Of a stretch of 16,849 bases of DNA, positions 1-8,000 are shown piece after piece (positions within the stretch are counted from its first letter, which is position 1; each line of letters starts with the position of its first letter). The stretch comes from DATKXO01 sp035528995. Lineage in GTDB: Bacteria; Planctomycetota; Phycisphaerae; UBA1845. Under the pieces are notes generated by a model, which worked only from the letters and a program-made list of their open reading frames with translations, was not told the origin of the DNA and did no database searches. Location of the stretch: contig DATKXO010000247.1 in assembly GCA_035528995.1 (NCBI GenBank), positions 1 through 16,849 on the forward strand, read 5' to 3'. A program made the position numbers and the translations under genes.

Positions 1-414
1 CAACTGCTCCTGGCGATGGGGGACGAGGTATTCGAAGGTGTACCTGCCGGCGTTGAGGTCGTAGATGGAGTAGTTTCCCTCGCGGCGGGGAATGACCGAG
101 CCGGGCGCGTTGGAGGATCGGCCGCCCTTCATGCGCACCCAGGAATCAATGGGGTGGGTGGGCCGGACGTCGATGGGCCCGTCCTGGAGGGGCGTATAAA
201 AGTGGACCTGCCAGCCGGTGCTGAGTCCCGGCCAGAGGTTAACCGGCTCATCGAAGGCCCGAGTCTCCATGCCGGCGCAGCCGCACAGGGTGACGAGCAG
301 CGCGCCGGCCAGAGCTACCTGGACAGCGGCGCGGCAGGTGCCGCGTGCGGGGCGTGGTCGTTTCGGGCGGGGTGAGGCGGGCATGTCGGGGCGAAGTCTT
401 CGGGCGTGGGTCAT
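1..414 (-). CDS. Partial lipoprotein of unknown function (N-terminal 138 residues)
   Basis: An open frame runs from an ATG at 414 off the left edge of the window with no stop. It is preceded by a GAGAGGA ribosome binding site 10 nt upstream. The N-terminus is Arg-rich (about residues 5-26), followed by a hydrophobic stretch (ALAGALLVTL) and a lipobox-like LCGC, so it should be exported, lipidated and anchored in a membrane. The mature part shows NLWPGLSTGWQVHFY and a stretch with DSWVRMKGG. I do not recognise a family, and the C-terminus is outside the window. An internal ATG at 384 is in frame, but the ribosome binding site favours 414. The gene is divergent from the plus-strand genes to its right. 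That this is a real gene is fairly sure; its function is unknown. Confidence 0.72.
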   Translation of the reverse strand, partial: MTHARRLRPDMPASPRPKRPRPARGTCRAAVQVALAGALLVTLCGCAGMETRAFDEPVNLWPGLSTGWQVHFYTPLQDGPIDVRPTHPIDSWVRMKGGRSSNAPGSVIPRREGNYSIYDLNAGRYTFEYLVPHRQEQL

Positions 415-739
415 GGGAACATCGTCCTCTCAGTGGGCAGGTTGCTGACTCGACCGCCTTGCCGGGCGGCACGAGCCGCCCACCGGCGAGCATGGGGCGT
501 TCGAGCTGAAGCTCGGTTGTACTGCCGCAGCGCTCCGCACGTGCACCGGGCAACCAGTGGCGGCGAGACCTCCGAAAAGGCGGAGGAAACCGGCTCGCAC
601 ACCGCCGTGAAAGCTAGCACAACACCCCAGCGAGGGCAAGGGCCCGGGGGTGCAAAACGCCGTCCGTGGCCGACTTGACGCTGGGGGGGCGTTGACGTTG
701 AATGGGCTGCCTGCAGGACGTGGGCTCGCGAGGTGAGCC
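415..739. other. Intergenic region with several short hairpins, no gene seen
   Basis: This 325-base gap separates the divergent lipoprotein gene and the small protein at 740. I find no credible coding frame. It holds three perfect inverted repeats: GGGCGGC/GCCGCCC at 464-481 with loop ACGA, CGAGCT/AGCTCG at 502-515 with loop GA, and CCTCCG/CGGAGG at 569-586 with loop AAAAGG. The first two may lie in the leader of the minus-strand gene. A CCAGTGGC at 554-561 recalls the B12 box on the minus strand, but no other riboswitch element accompanies it. Confidence 0.5.
675..703 (+). promoter_or_regulatory. Candidate sigma70-type promoter for the small protein at 740
   Basis: A TTGACG -35 (675-680) and a TTGAAT -10 (698-703) are separated by 17 bases, about 36 bases before the start codon. 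The -10 matches only 4 of 6 consensus bases, so this is a candidate only. A second TTGACG lies at 692-697. Confidence 0.35.
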
Positions 740-1036
740 GTGTCAGGTATGCCTCCAGGGTGCCCGAATCCGCCCCCCGGCCCCTCCGGCGATGACGGGC
801 CGGGGCTGACGGATGAGCAGCGCATGCTGTTGGACCTCCGGGACGTGCTTTACGAGGGGAGCTGGGAAGATTTTCGCCGGGATCTGGAGGCCCGCCAGTC
901 GGCCGAGCCGCACGTGTTCGAGATCGTGCCGCCCTCCCCCAGGCTCCAGGAGGCGATCGCCCGGCACCTGGAGGTCATCGAGGAACTGGAGCAGTGGGAA
1001 CGCCAGCACGGGCGGAGGCTGCGTGGCACGACCTGA
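740..1036 (+). CDS. Small soluble protein of unknown function (98 aa)
   Basis: The frame opens with GTG at 740, 3 bases after an AGGTGA ribosome binding site, or with ATG at 749, 12 bases after it. The spacing decides neither clearly, so the start is uncertain by three codons. The first 20 residues are Pro/Gly-rich and probably disordered. The rest is acidic and mostly helical, with an LLDLRDVLYEGSWEDFRRDLEA segment around residues 30-51 (written here as two adjoining helices) and a C-terminal helix with EVIEELEQWERQHGRR. No Cys cluster, signal peptide or membrane segment is visible. I do not recognise a family. Codon third positions are strongly G/C as in its neighbours, and the frame has a plausible promoter and ribosome binding site, which supports it as a gene. 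Confidence 0.6.
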   Translation: MSGMPPGCPNPPPGPSGDDGPGLTDEQRMLLDLRDVLYEGSWEDFRRDLEARQSAEPHVFEIVPPSPRLQEAIARHLEVIEELEQWERQHGRRLRGTT

Positions 1037-1207
1037 AGCGCCCGGGAGGGGTGGGGGGTGACCTTCCGCTCGGCGAACGACGCTCCGGCGACACGGCGAA
1101 GCGGGTTGTGTTCCCGGCGGCGGTTGGCGACGACGTTCCCGGGCGGGTGAGGCCCGGGGCGAGCGGACGGGCGAGCCGGTCGTTGGAGCGAAAAGGAGAA
1201 TCGTCCC

Positions 1208-2371
1208 ATGACGATGCTGGTAGTGGTCCTGACGACGCTGGTCGCGGTCGGCCCTTACGTGCCGGAATCCAGCGATTACCTGGCCGGCGTGGACCTGAAG
1301 GCGATCGGCCTGCAGAGGTACTGGGAGACGGACGTGCGCGGCGAATCGGGCGACGCACCGCTGAGCGCTCATCTTCGGGACGATAGCCTGTACGTGATGA
1401 CGCGTCGGGGTCGCCTGGTGGCCCTGCATGCGCCGACCGGGCTGGCCCTGTGGGCCCGCACTCTGGGCGAGCGCAGGACGGCGATGTACCCGCCGTCGCA
1501 CCTGTGGACGGCGGACGGGCCGGGGGCGACCGTGGTGGTCGTCGGTCGGACCATCCACGTCCTCGATCGCCTAAGCGGTGAGACGCTGGGCGAATTCGCG
1601 CTGGAGTTCGCGCCGGGCACCGAGGCCGTGGGGGACCACGAGACGTTGTTGATGGGCAATCTGGACGGCCACGTGACGGCCCTGAAGTGGGACGTATTGG
1701 CGGGGGGGCGCCCCGTGCAGCATTGGCGGGTGCGCGTGGGCGGTGCGATCGCACCCGGGCTGGTGTTCGACGGCAGGAATCTGTTCTTCGGCTCGGCCGA
1801 CGGGAACGTGTACTCGTGTGTGGGGTACAACCGGGTTCGGAACTGGTCGTTCGGCACGGCGGGCCCGGTGCAGGCTGGGGTGGTGCTGCACGAAGGCGGG
1901 CTGTTCGTGGCCAGTCGCGATCGGTCGTTGTATCGGCTGGACGCGGGGGTGGGCGTGGTGCGGTGGCAGCGACGCCTGCCGACGCCGTTGGCGGACAGCC
2001 CGGTGGTCGTGGGTCAGACGGTGTATCAGTTTGCGCCCGGCGAGGGGCTGTTCGCGATCGACGCGGACAGCGGGGAGATTCTGTGGCAGCGTGGGGAGGC
2101 CGGGGCGTTCGTGGCCGCCCGCGGTGAGCAGGCCTACCTGGCCGGTGCGGACGGGGAGCACCTGCTGGCGGTGGATAACCGGACGGGCGAGCTGTCGCGG
2201 TCACTGGAGATACCCCAGACGCGGGTGATCGTGTCCAACCCGAAGGACGACGCGATCTATCTGATATCGGCCTGGAATCGGGTGCTGTGTCTGCGGCCGG
2301 CGGACGTGCCCTATCTGACGCTGGAGGAGGTCGCGGCTCTGCGGGCGCGGTTGATGCGGGGCGGCGAGTAG
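1208..2371 (+). CDS. PQQ-like beta-propeller repeat protein (387 aa)
   Basis: The start ATG has an AAGGAG 10 bases upstream, and an in-frame stop at 1148 with no other start codon between fixes it. After a short hydrophobic N-terminus (MTMLVVVLTTLVAVG, no positive charge, so only a weak export signal) the chain is built of eight repeats of the PQQ type. Each has the pattern of a hydrophobic strand, a small-residue turn, a strand ending in L-x-A-L or similar, then a turn and a W or hydrophobic strand, for example LVALHAPTGLALWARTL near residue 75 and LFAIDADSGEILWQRG near residue 285. Eight units fit one closed eight-bladed propeller. The family (PQQ_2-like, related to BamB and quinoprotein dehydrogenases) includes many non-enzymatic binding proteins. 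I see no dehydrogenase catalytic Asp motif or cytochrome CXXCH, so a binding or scaffold role is more likely than an enzyme. It lies 148 bases before purH and may be in a separate unit. Confidence 0.85.
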   Translation: MTMLVVVLTTLVAVGPYVPESSDYLAGVDLKAIGLQRYWETDVRGESGDAPLSAHLRDDSLYVMTRRGRLVALHAPTGLALWARTLGERRTAMYPPSHLWTADGPGATVVVVGRTIHVLDRLSGETLGEFALEFAPGTEAVGDHETLLMGNLDGHVTALKWDVLAGGRPVQHWRVRVGGAIAPGLVFDGRNLFFGSADGNVYSCVGYNRVRNWSFGTAGPVQAGVVLHEGGLFVASRDRSLYRLDAGVGVVRWQRRLPTPLADSPVVVGQTVYQFAPGEGLFAIDADSGEILWQRGEAGAFVAARGEQAYLAGADGEHLLAVDNRTGELSRSLEIPQTRVIVSNPKDDAIYLISAWNRVLCLRPADVPYLTLEEVAALRARLMRGGE

Positions 2372-2398
2372 GTCGGGGTCGGGCGGTGGCGGGTTGTC

Positions 2399-2442
2399 CG
2401 CTCCCTGACGGTCGCGGCTCGGATCGTGGGTCGGATCGCGGG
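2399..2442. repeat. Intergenic repeat-like segment with a 12-bp tandem duplication
   Basis: A CGCTCCCTGACGGTCGCGG segment (2399-2417) is followed by two tandem 12-mers, TCGGATCGTGGG (2419-2430) and TCGGATCGCGGG (2431-2442), which differ at one base. From memory the first segment resembles a dispersed intergenic motif of planctomycete genomes. I could not check this. It lies in the 148-base gap between the propeller gene and purH. Confidence 0.4.
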
Positions 2443-2519
2443 CGGGGCATCGGGTGGCGTCGGGCGGACGTGATTGTCCCGGGTCGGTTTCCTCCAACAC
2501 ATCTATCGGAGAGCGCATC

Positions 2520-4217
2520 ATGTCCGAGCGCACGATTCGGCGGGCGCTGATCAGCGTCTATGACAAGACGGGGATCGTCGATTTCGCCCGGGCGCTGGTT
2601 GAGGAGTTTGGCATCGAGATCATCTCGACCGGGGGGACGGCCGGGCTGCTGAAAGAGAACGACATACCGGTAACACTGGTTGAGGAGATCACCGGGTTTC
2701 CGGAGATGCTCGACGGTCGGGTGAAGACCCTGCACCCCAGAATACACGCGGCCATCCTGGCCGACCGGGACAATCCCGAGCACATGCGGCAGTTGGCGGA
2801 GCAGGGCATCGAGCCGATCGACATGGTGGTGGTGAACCTGTATCCGTTCGAGGAAACCATCGCCAAGCCGGATTGCACGTTCGAGGAAGCGATCGAGATG
2901 ATCGATATCGGGGGCCCGTGTTTGCTGCGGGCGGCGGCGAAGAATCATCGTCATGTCGTCGTGCTGTGCGCACCGGGTCTCTATGCGGATGTCCTAGCCG
3001 TTCTTCGCGCCGATAGCCCCATCTCCGAATCACAGCTTCTGGCCTGGGCGGAAAGCTCGTTTGGCTGGACTTCGGAGTATGACGACGACGTCTGGGGATA
3101 CCTGAACAAGCGCGTTTATCCCGACGACCGGTATGTGAAGGGCCGTAGTCCGGTGGACGAGGGCAAGGTCCTGCCGCTTTCCGCGGATTGGGATGGACTT
3201 CAGCGCAGCGAGCTACGGTACGGCGAGAACCCACACCAGCACGGGGGTCTTTATGAGCCGATATGGGGAGAGTGGGAGGGCGGTGTCGATACGGCCAATC
3301 TCGTGCTGAGCGACGTTCTGCAGGGTGAGATGTCATTCAACAATTATCTGGACGCCAACGCAGCGTTCGAGGTGTGTCGGGAGGTGGCTCGGGAGCACGC
3401 GGGGCGTTCGGTCGCAGTCTTTGTTAAGCATGGGAACTCGTGCGGTGTGGGCATCGCCGCCGATCCGATCGAGGCGTACGGCCGGGCATATCTGGGCGAT
3501 CCTCTCGCTGCGTTCGGTGGCGTTCTTGCCCAGAGCGACAGGGTGGATGTCGAACTTGCGAGTGCGGTCATGGAGTCTCTTGATCGATGGGGCAGGGCTG
3601 CGGGTGCGCAGGCGTTCTTTGCGGAGGCGTGGGTTTCTCCGGAGTTCGCACCTGCTGCCATCACGGCGATCCGCAGTGGCAAGAAGTGGGGTGAGCGCGT
3701 CCGCCTGATCCCGGTGGTGGATATGCTGAAGCCGCCCAGCCCCGGCGAGTTTGATTTCCGGAAGATCACCGGGGGAATGATCGTTCAGAATCGCGACCTC
3801 GTCGGTTTAAACGAAGATCAGTGGAAGGTGGTCACCAAGCGTGAGCCCACGGAGGGGGAGATGAACGATCTGCGGCTGGCGTGGCTGGTGTGCAAGCACA
3901 CCAAGAGCAACGCGGTCACGGTGTGCAGGGACGGGATGCTGATCGGGAACGGGGCCGGGCAGATGAGCCGGGTGATGAGCTGTCGGATCGCCACGTGGCT
4001 GGCCAAGGAGAACGGTCACGCGGACAAGCTGCCGGGGTCGGTGGCGGCGTCGGACGCGTTCTTCCCCTTTCGCGACGGGCCGGACATTCTGATCGAGGCC
4101 GGCGTGAGGGCGATCATCCAGCCGGGCGGGTCGAAGCGCGACGCGGAGACGATCGCGGCCTGCGACGAGCGCGAGGTGGCGATGCTCTTCACCGGCACGC
4201 GGCATTTCAAGCATTGA
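2520..4217 (+). CDS. purH: Bifunctional AICAR transformylase / IMP cyclohydrolase PurH
   Basis: PurH catalyses the last two steps of de novo IMP synthesis: formylation of AICAR with 10-formyltetrahydrofolate, then ring closure to IMP, in the cytosol. The start ATG at 2520 has GGAGAG 7 bases upstream and gives SERTIRRALISVYDKTG, the usual N-terminus. Longer in-frame starts have no conserved sequence. The 565-residue chain shows the IMP cyclohydrolase domain (about 1-200, with STGGTA, the GRVKTLHP loop and NLYPF) and the transformylase domain (about 210-565). The latter has the catalytic pair K303-H304, GAGQMSR at 478-484, DAFFPFRDG and the terminal RHFKH. The loop after K-H reads GNSCG where E. 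coli has ANPCG. The chain is somewhat longer than the 529 residues of E. coli PurH. Codons of the middle third (about 2985-3790) end in A/T much more often than those of the last third. A diverged copy of its last 44 bases lies downstream (4320-4363). Confidence 0.96.
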   Translation: MSERTIRRALISVYDKTGIVDFARALVEEFGIEIISTGGTAGLLKENDIPVTLVEEITGFPEMLDGRVKTLHPRIHAAILADRDNPEHMRQLAEQGIEPIDMVVVNLYPFEETIAKPDCTFEEAIEMIDIGGPCLLRAAAKNHRHVVVLCAPGLYADVLAVLRADSPISESQLLAWAESSFGWTSEYDDDVWGYLNKRVYPDDRYVKGRSPVDEGKVLPLSADWDGLQRSELRYGENPHQHGGLYEPIWGEWEGGVDTANLVLSDVLQGEMSFNNYLDANAAFEVCREVAREHAGRSVAVFVKHGNSCGVGIAADPIEAYGRAYLGDPLAAFGGVLAQSDRVDVELASAVMESLDRWGRAAGAQAFFAEAWVSPEFAPAAITAIRSGKKWGERVRLIPVVDMLKPPSPGEFDFRKITGGMIVQNRDLVGLNEDQWKVVTKREPTEGEMNDLRLAWLVCKHTKSNAVTVCRDGMLIGNGAGQMSRVMSCRIATWLAKENGHADKLPGSVAASDAFFPFRDGPDILIEAGVRAIIQPGGSKRDAETIAACDEREVAMLFTGTRHFKH

Positions 4218-4226
4218 CGGTTGACC

Positions 4227-4275
4227 GGCGCACGGGTGGACTGGTCCGCCGTCGGCGGACCCGCCAGTGTGCGCC
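4227..4275. repeat. Nested palindrome downstream of purH (possible terminator or REP-like unit)
   Basis: The outer stem GGCGCAC (4227-4233) pairs with GTGCGCC (4269-4275). ACTG (4240-4243) pairs with CAGT (4265-4268), and the inner stem GTCCGCCG (4244-4251) pairs with CGGCGGAC (4253-4260). It starts 9 bases after the purH stop. There is no U-tract, so it could act as a transcript 3'-end structure rather than a classic terminator. It could also be one copy of a dispersed palindromic unit. Confidence 0.5.
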
Positions 4276-4290
4276 CGGCCGACTTTCGCA

Positions 4291-4313
4291 CACGGGCAGG
4301 CAAGCTGCCCGTG
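4291..4313. repeat. Perfect 9-bp hairpin, REP-like
   Basis: CACGGGCAG (4291-4299), loop GCAAG and CTGCCCGTG (4305-4313) form a perfect inverted repeat. The adjoining 14-mer GTGGCACCCGGCGA (4311-4324) occurs again at 16681-16694. A hairpin of this sequence recalls dispersed intergenic repeats of planctomycetes, from memory only. It sits directly before the purH 3'-end remnant. Confidence 0.5.
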
Positions 4314-4319
4314 GCACCC

Positions 4320-4363
4320 GGCGATGATCTTTACCGGCACGCGGCACTTCAGGCATTGACGGT
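4320..4363 (+). pseudogene. Remnant of a second purH 3' end
   Basis: These 44 bases match the true purH end (4178-4221) at 40 of 44 positions, including the stop codon and the five bases after it. In frame they encode AMIFTGTRHFRH and a stop. The intact gene ends AMLFTGTRHFKH. The remnant is closer to the usual PurH ending (MIF...RHFRH in E. coli, from memory). There is no coding sequence before it. It may be the displaced end of an older allele, one arm of an attachment-site-like duplication, or a tandem duplication that has decayed. Confidence 0.75.
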
Positions 4364-4387
4364 AAGAGACGCCGCAATCGACTCCGA

Positions 4388-4415
4388 TTGTTGTATCGGG
4401 CTGGCCGTCTATAAT
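4388..4415 (+). promoter_or_regulatory. Sigma70-type promoter of the cobalamin adenosyltransferase gene
   Basis: A perfect TATAAT (4410-4415) is preceded at 16 bases by TTGTTG (4388-4393). Transcription would start near 4422, 26 bases before the ATG at 4448, with a GAGGA ribosome binding site at 4432-4436. No cobalamin riboswitch fits in such a short leader. Confidence 0.65.
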
Positions 4416-4447
4416 GCCCGAACCGCGTCTCGAGGAAGACAACGCGC

Positions 4448-5005
4448 ATGAAGCTGTATACGAAGAAGGGCGACGGCGGGCAGACGCAACTCGGCGACCG
4501 GAGCACGGTAACCAAGGACCATCCCCGCGTTGCGGCGTACGGCGAGGTGGACGAGCTGAACGCGTGCGTGGGGCTGGCTGCGGCCGCTTGCGATGACGCG
4601 GCGTGGTCCGGCCGGCTGCGGCGGGTGCAGGATCGGCTGTTCGTCGTGGGGGCGGAACTGGCCGATCCGTCGCGCGGGCCGCAGACACCGACGCTCGATG
4701 ACCGGGACATCACGGCGCTGGAGGGCTGGATCGACGAGGCCTCGGGCGCGGTGGCGCCGCTGAAGAACTTCGTGCTGCCGGGAGGCAGTGAGCTGGCGGC
4801 CCGGCTGCATCTGGCCCGGACGGTGTGCCGGCGGGCGGAGCGATCGGTGGTGCGGTTGTCCGGTGACGAACAGGCCGATACCAGGGCCGTAGTATTCCTG
4901 AACCGCCTGGGCGATTTGCTGTTCGCCTGGGCCCGTCTGGCAAACCATCGCCGCGGCGTCGAGGACGTGTTGTGGCGTCCGCGGGGCGACTCGAAGGATT
5001 CATGA
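4448..5005 (+). CDS. Cob(I)alamin adenosyltransferase, PduO type
   Basis: This enzyme transfers the adenosyl group of ATP to cob(I)alamin to make coenzyme B12. All hallmarks of the PduO-type (trimeric helical bundle) family are present in 185 residues. They are the N-terminal ATP loop KLYTKKGDGGQTQL (2-15), YGEVDELNA (31-39), the NFVLPGG segment (107-113), and the RxxxRxxE ATP-binding helix (R124, R128, E131), followed by FLNRLGDLLFAWAR (150-163). The start ATG has GAGGA 11 bases upstream and follows a perfect TATAAT. The stop overlaps the start of the next gene as ATGA, so the two are translationally coupled even though their functions look unrelated. No B12-dependent enzyme is in the window, so the client enzyme cannot be named. 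The gene could be called pduO, cobO-like or mmaB. I leave the symbol empty because the naming depends on context. Confidence 0.93.
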   Translation: MKLYTKKGDGGQTQLGDRSTVTKDHPRVAAYGEVDELNACVGLAAAACDDAAWSGRLRRVQDRLFVVGAELADPSRGPQTPTLDDRDITALEGWIDEASGAVAPLKNFVLPGGSELAARLHLARTVCRRAERSVVRLSGDEQADTRAVVFLNRLGDLLFAWARLANHRRGVEDVLWRPRGDSKDS

Positions 5006-8000
5006 AGGTCATCCGCATCGCCGACCCGGATCAAGTCAGGCCGCTGCACGTCGTGCTGGCGTGTCTGGTGGTGGTGGTTCTGGCGGGCAACTGTCTGCTG
5101 ACCAGCGGCGGGCAGCGCGAGGTGCTGCACGACGGGGCGGTGGACTGGAGCCCGAACTCGTCGCTGCGGGCGGTTGTCGAATTGCTCAACCTGGGGTTCA
5201 CGCAGACCACGTCGAAGGGAGTGGAGATCAAGTCGCTGGTCTTCGGGGTGGGGTCGGCCCTGGCCATGATGGCGCTGGCCGTGGCGCTGGGCATCCGCCC
5301 GTCGGCAGGCGAGCAGGCGCCGATCGACGACGCCGGTGCCGGCTATTCGCCCGACGAAACGGGCGAAGACGAACAACTTGATCCGGCCGAGCTGGCCGTG
5401 CCCGGCGGGGCGATCGGCGGTGTCAGGCATAAGGCACACATCTCTCCGCTGATGGCGGCCCAGTTCATGATGCTGACGTTCGGGCTGTGGTCACTGGCGA
5501 GCTTTTTGTGGTCGAACGCTCCGGACTTCGCCCTGGCCGGCGGGATTCTGCTGGCCATCCAGTTGATGTGGGCCTTCGCGATCGGTCTGGGTCTGAACCG
5601 GATCGCGGCGCGATCGTGCGCTTATGCGCTGCTGGTGGTTTGCGTGGTCACGGCGCTGTTGGCCCTGTGGTATCACGACGAGCGCAACCCGACGCTGCGG
5701 GCCTCGTACCCGGTCGGCAACCCGCTGTTTCTGGCGGCGTGCCTGATACCGGGCATCCTGATCGGCGTGGGCGTCGCGATCGGGTGTATTCAAACGTGCG
5801 TCCGGCGATGGGGCGCCAAGTATCTGATCGGCATACTGGCCGCACTGGTCGCGATCGCGGTTCTGCTTTGGACGTTCAAGCTGACCGGTGCGCGCGGGCC
5901 GGCGGTGGGGCTGCTGGCGGGTGCCGGAGGCATGGCACTGTTTGCGTTGCGGGGGAGGGGGCGGAAGATCGCCGGCACGATCATGGTGGTCGTGCTGGTG
6001 GTGGCGCTTCTGTACGTTTACTCCCAGCGGGAGAGTTTTTCGGCGACGGGTCGGAGCGCGACGATTCGACTACGGCTGTTCGCCTGGTCGTACGGCTTCG
6101 ATCTGGGGGCGGAGGCCCCGGTTCTGGGTCGCGGTCAGGGCGGCTTCGTGCTGGCGGGCGACGCGTCCGCGGCCGGTGACGACGTGCTGTCCGACCCGCT
6201 GGCTCTGGAAGCGCGGGTGGCCCACGCCCACAACGAGTGGCTGGAGACCTGGTGTGACCTGGGTTCGATTGGCCTGGTGGTGGTGTTGGCGGCGCTGGGC
6301 CTGACGTTTTGGGCCGGTGCTCGGGCGGTCAAGCGGATGCCGACGCCGTCTTTGCGGTGGTCGCTGATCGCGCTGCTGTCGTCGCTGTTGGGGCTGGTGG
6401 TGGAAGAGGGCGTGGGGGTGGGTCTGCGTCTGCCGGGGGTGCCGGCGGTTTACTTCACGGTCATCGGGCTGATCTGGGCGCTGTCGGCGACGGGGCGGCC
6501 GCGGTGGATCGAGGTCTTGCAGGCGTCGGCCTGGCGCAGGCTGCCGGCTTTCATCGTGCCGGCCGGCCTGGGGGTCGCGGCACTGGTGGCGAGTGTGCTG
6601 GACTTTCGGGCGGCGCGGGCGTTCCACGACGTGCCGGAGCGGCTGGCCCAACTCGAGTTCGATCAGGCGTTGGAGCTGGCGGACAGCGCCCGGCGGCATC
6701 AACTCGCACCGCAGGCGCGGCTGGACGCGACGCATCGGCTTTGTGCAACGTATCTGGGCATCGCCCGGAGCCTGCAGGTGGACGCGTTGCGGCTGGTGGA
6801 GGAGGCCGCCGCGGCCGACCCGCCCGATGAGCGACGTCTGGCGCGGGCCCAGGAAAGCGAGACCCGGGCTCTGGGTTATGTTCGAGCGGGGTTCAGCGAA
6901 CTGAGCGAGCTGTTGAAGAAGTCGCCGTCGTCGTGGGGCTCCGGGATTCTGGAGCAAGGGTTCTACGTGGTGTTGGCGGAGTTCGACCGGGCGGCGGGTC
7001 GGCCGGAGAAGGTCCAGGCGAACCTGAATGCGGCGGCCGAGGCGTTGAAGCGCGAGCTGCGCCGTCGGCCATTCGATCCGGGCCTGGCGCTGATGTTCGT
7101 GGGCGTGGCGGGCCCGGGTACGGAGATCGGGTCGCTGTTCGAGGTTTTTGCCCGCCCGCTTCGTCACATGCAGATTCCGCCGCAGTACTTCGACTTTCTG
7201 CGCGAGGTGTTGGGGTCACCGGAGTTTGCGGAGGCGTTCACGACGGTGCATGGGGTGGCCCAGGCGGTCAGCGCCGATCAGGTTGTGGAGCAGTGGGCGG
7301 AGCCGTGGGCTCCGGAGATTCTGCGTCTGGCGGCGGTGATCTGGTTCATGCAGGGCCAGTTCGCGCAGTCGGAGGCCGAACTCGAGCAGGCGGCGGAGCT
7401 GTACGACGTCTTGTACGCCTCGGCGCCGATGGGGGCCGCTTCCTGCTACGCCGAGCTGGCCGACTCGCGGTTCTACGGCAACCCGGCCTCACCCGGCGGG
7501 GCGATCGAGGCGGCCCGCAAGGCGGTCGAGTTGGCCCCGGATTCCGAGTCCGGTCGGCACATCGCGGCGGCGGTTCGCAGCCGTATGGCCACCTACCAAC
7601 TGGCGGCCGGGGAAGAGGAGTCGGCCCGGCAACTGCTCGGCTCGCTGGTCGAGGAGGTGGCGCCGGCCGTGCTGGACGCGGAGATCGGTCGGCGGTACTC
7701 GATGCTGGCCCACTCGGCCTCTCAGGGGGATTCGCCGCCGCGCAGTGTGGCCACCTGGGTGGAGCGAGCGCTGGTGCTGAACGCGGAGCACGAGATGGGC
7801 TGGGAGGCGGGGGAGTCGGTTCGGGTGCTGAGCCTGGCCCTGCAAATGGGTGCGGACATGCGGATCGTCGCGGCGTTTGTGGATCGGGTGCTGGCGGAGC
7901 GCCCGGACAGTGTTCCGCATCAGGCGTTGCGTGACGAGTTGCGTGCGGCGATGGGCCCGACGACGCAACCGGCCGCAACTCAGCCCGCTGCAACTCAGCC

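Noticed and set aside
540..620. Possible cobalamin or c-di-GMP riboswitch in the left intergenic region
   Set aside because: Only a GCCACTG-like word (minus strand) and a short CCTCCG hairpin are present. The conserved B12 or GEMM core elements could not be found in order on either strand.
975..2954. A 659-codon open frame on the minus strand across the propeller gene and purH
   Set aside because: It is antisense to two well-supported genes. Its translation is dominated by Arg, Pro and Ser with no domain, as expected for the shadow of a high-GC3 gene.
4364..4447. Cobalamin riboswitch before the adenosyltransferase gene
   Set aside because: The TATAAT promoter leaves a leader of only about 26 bases, far too short, and no B12-box is present.
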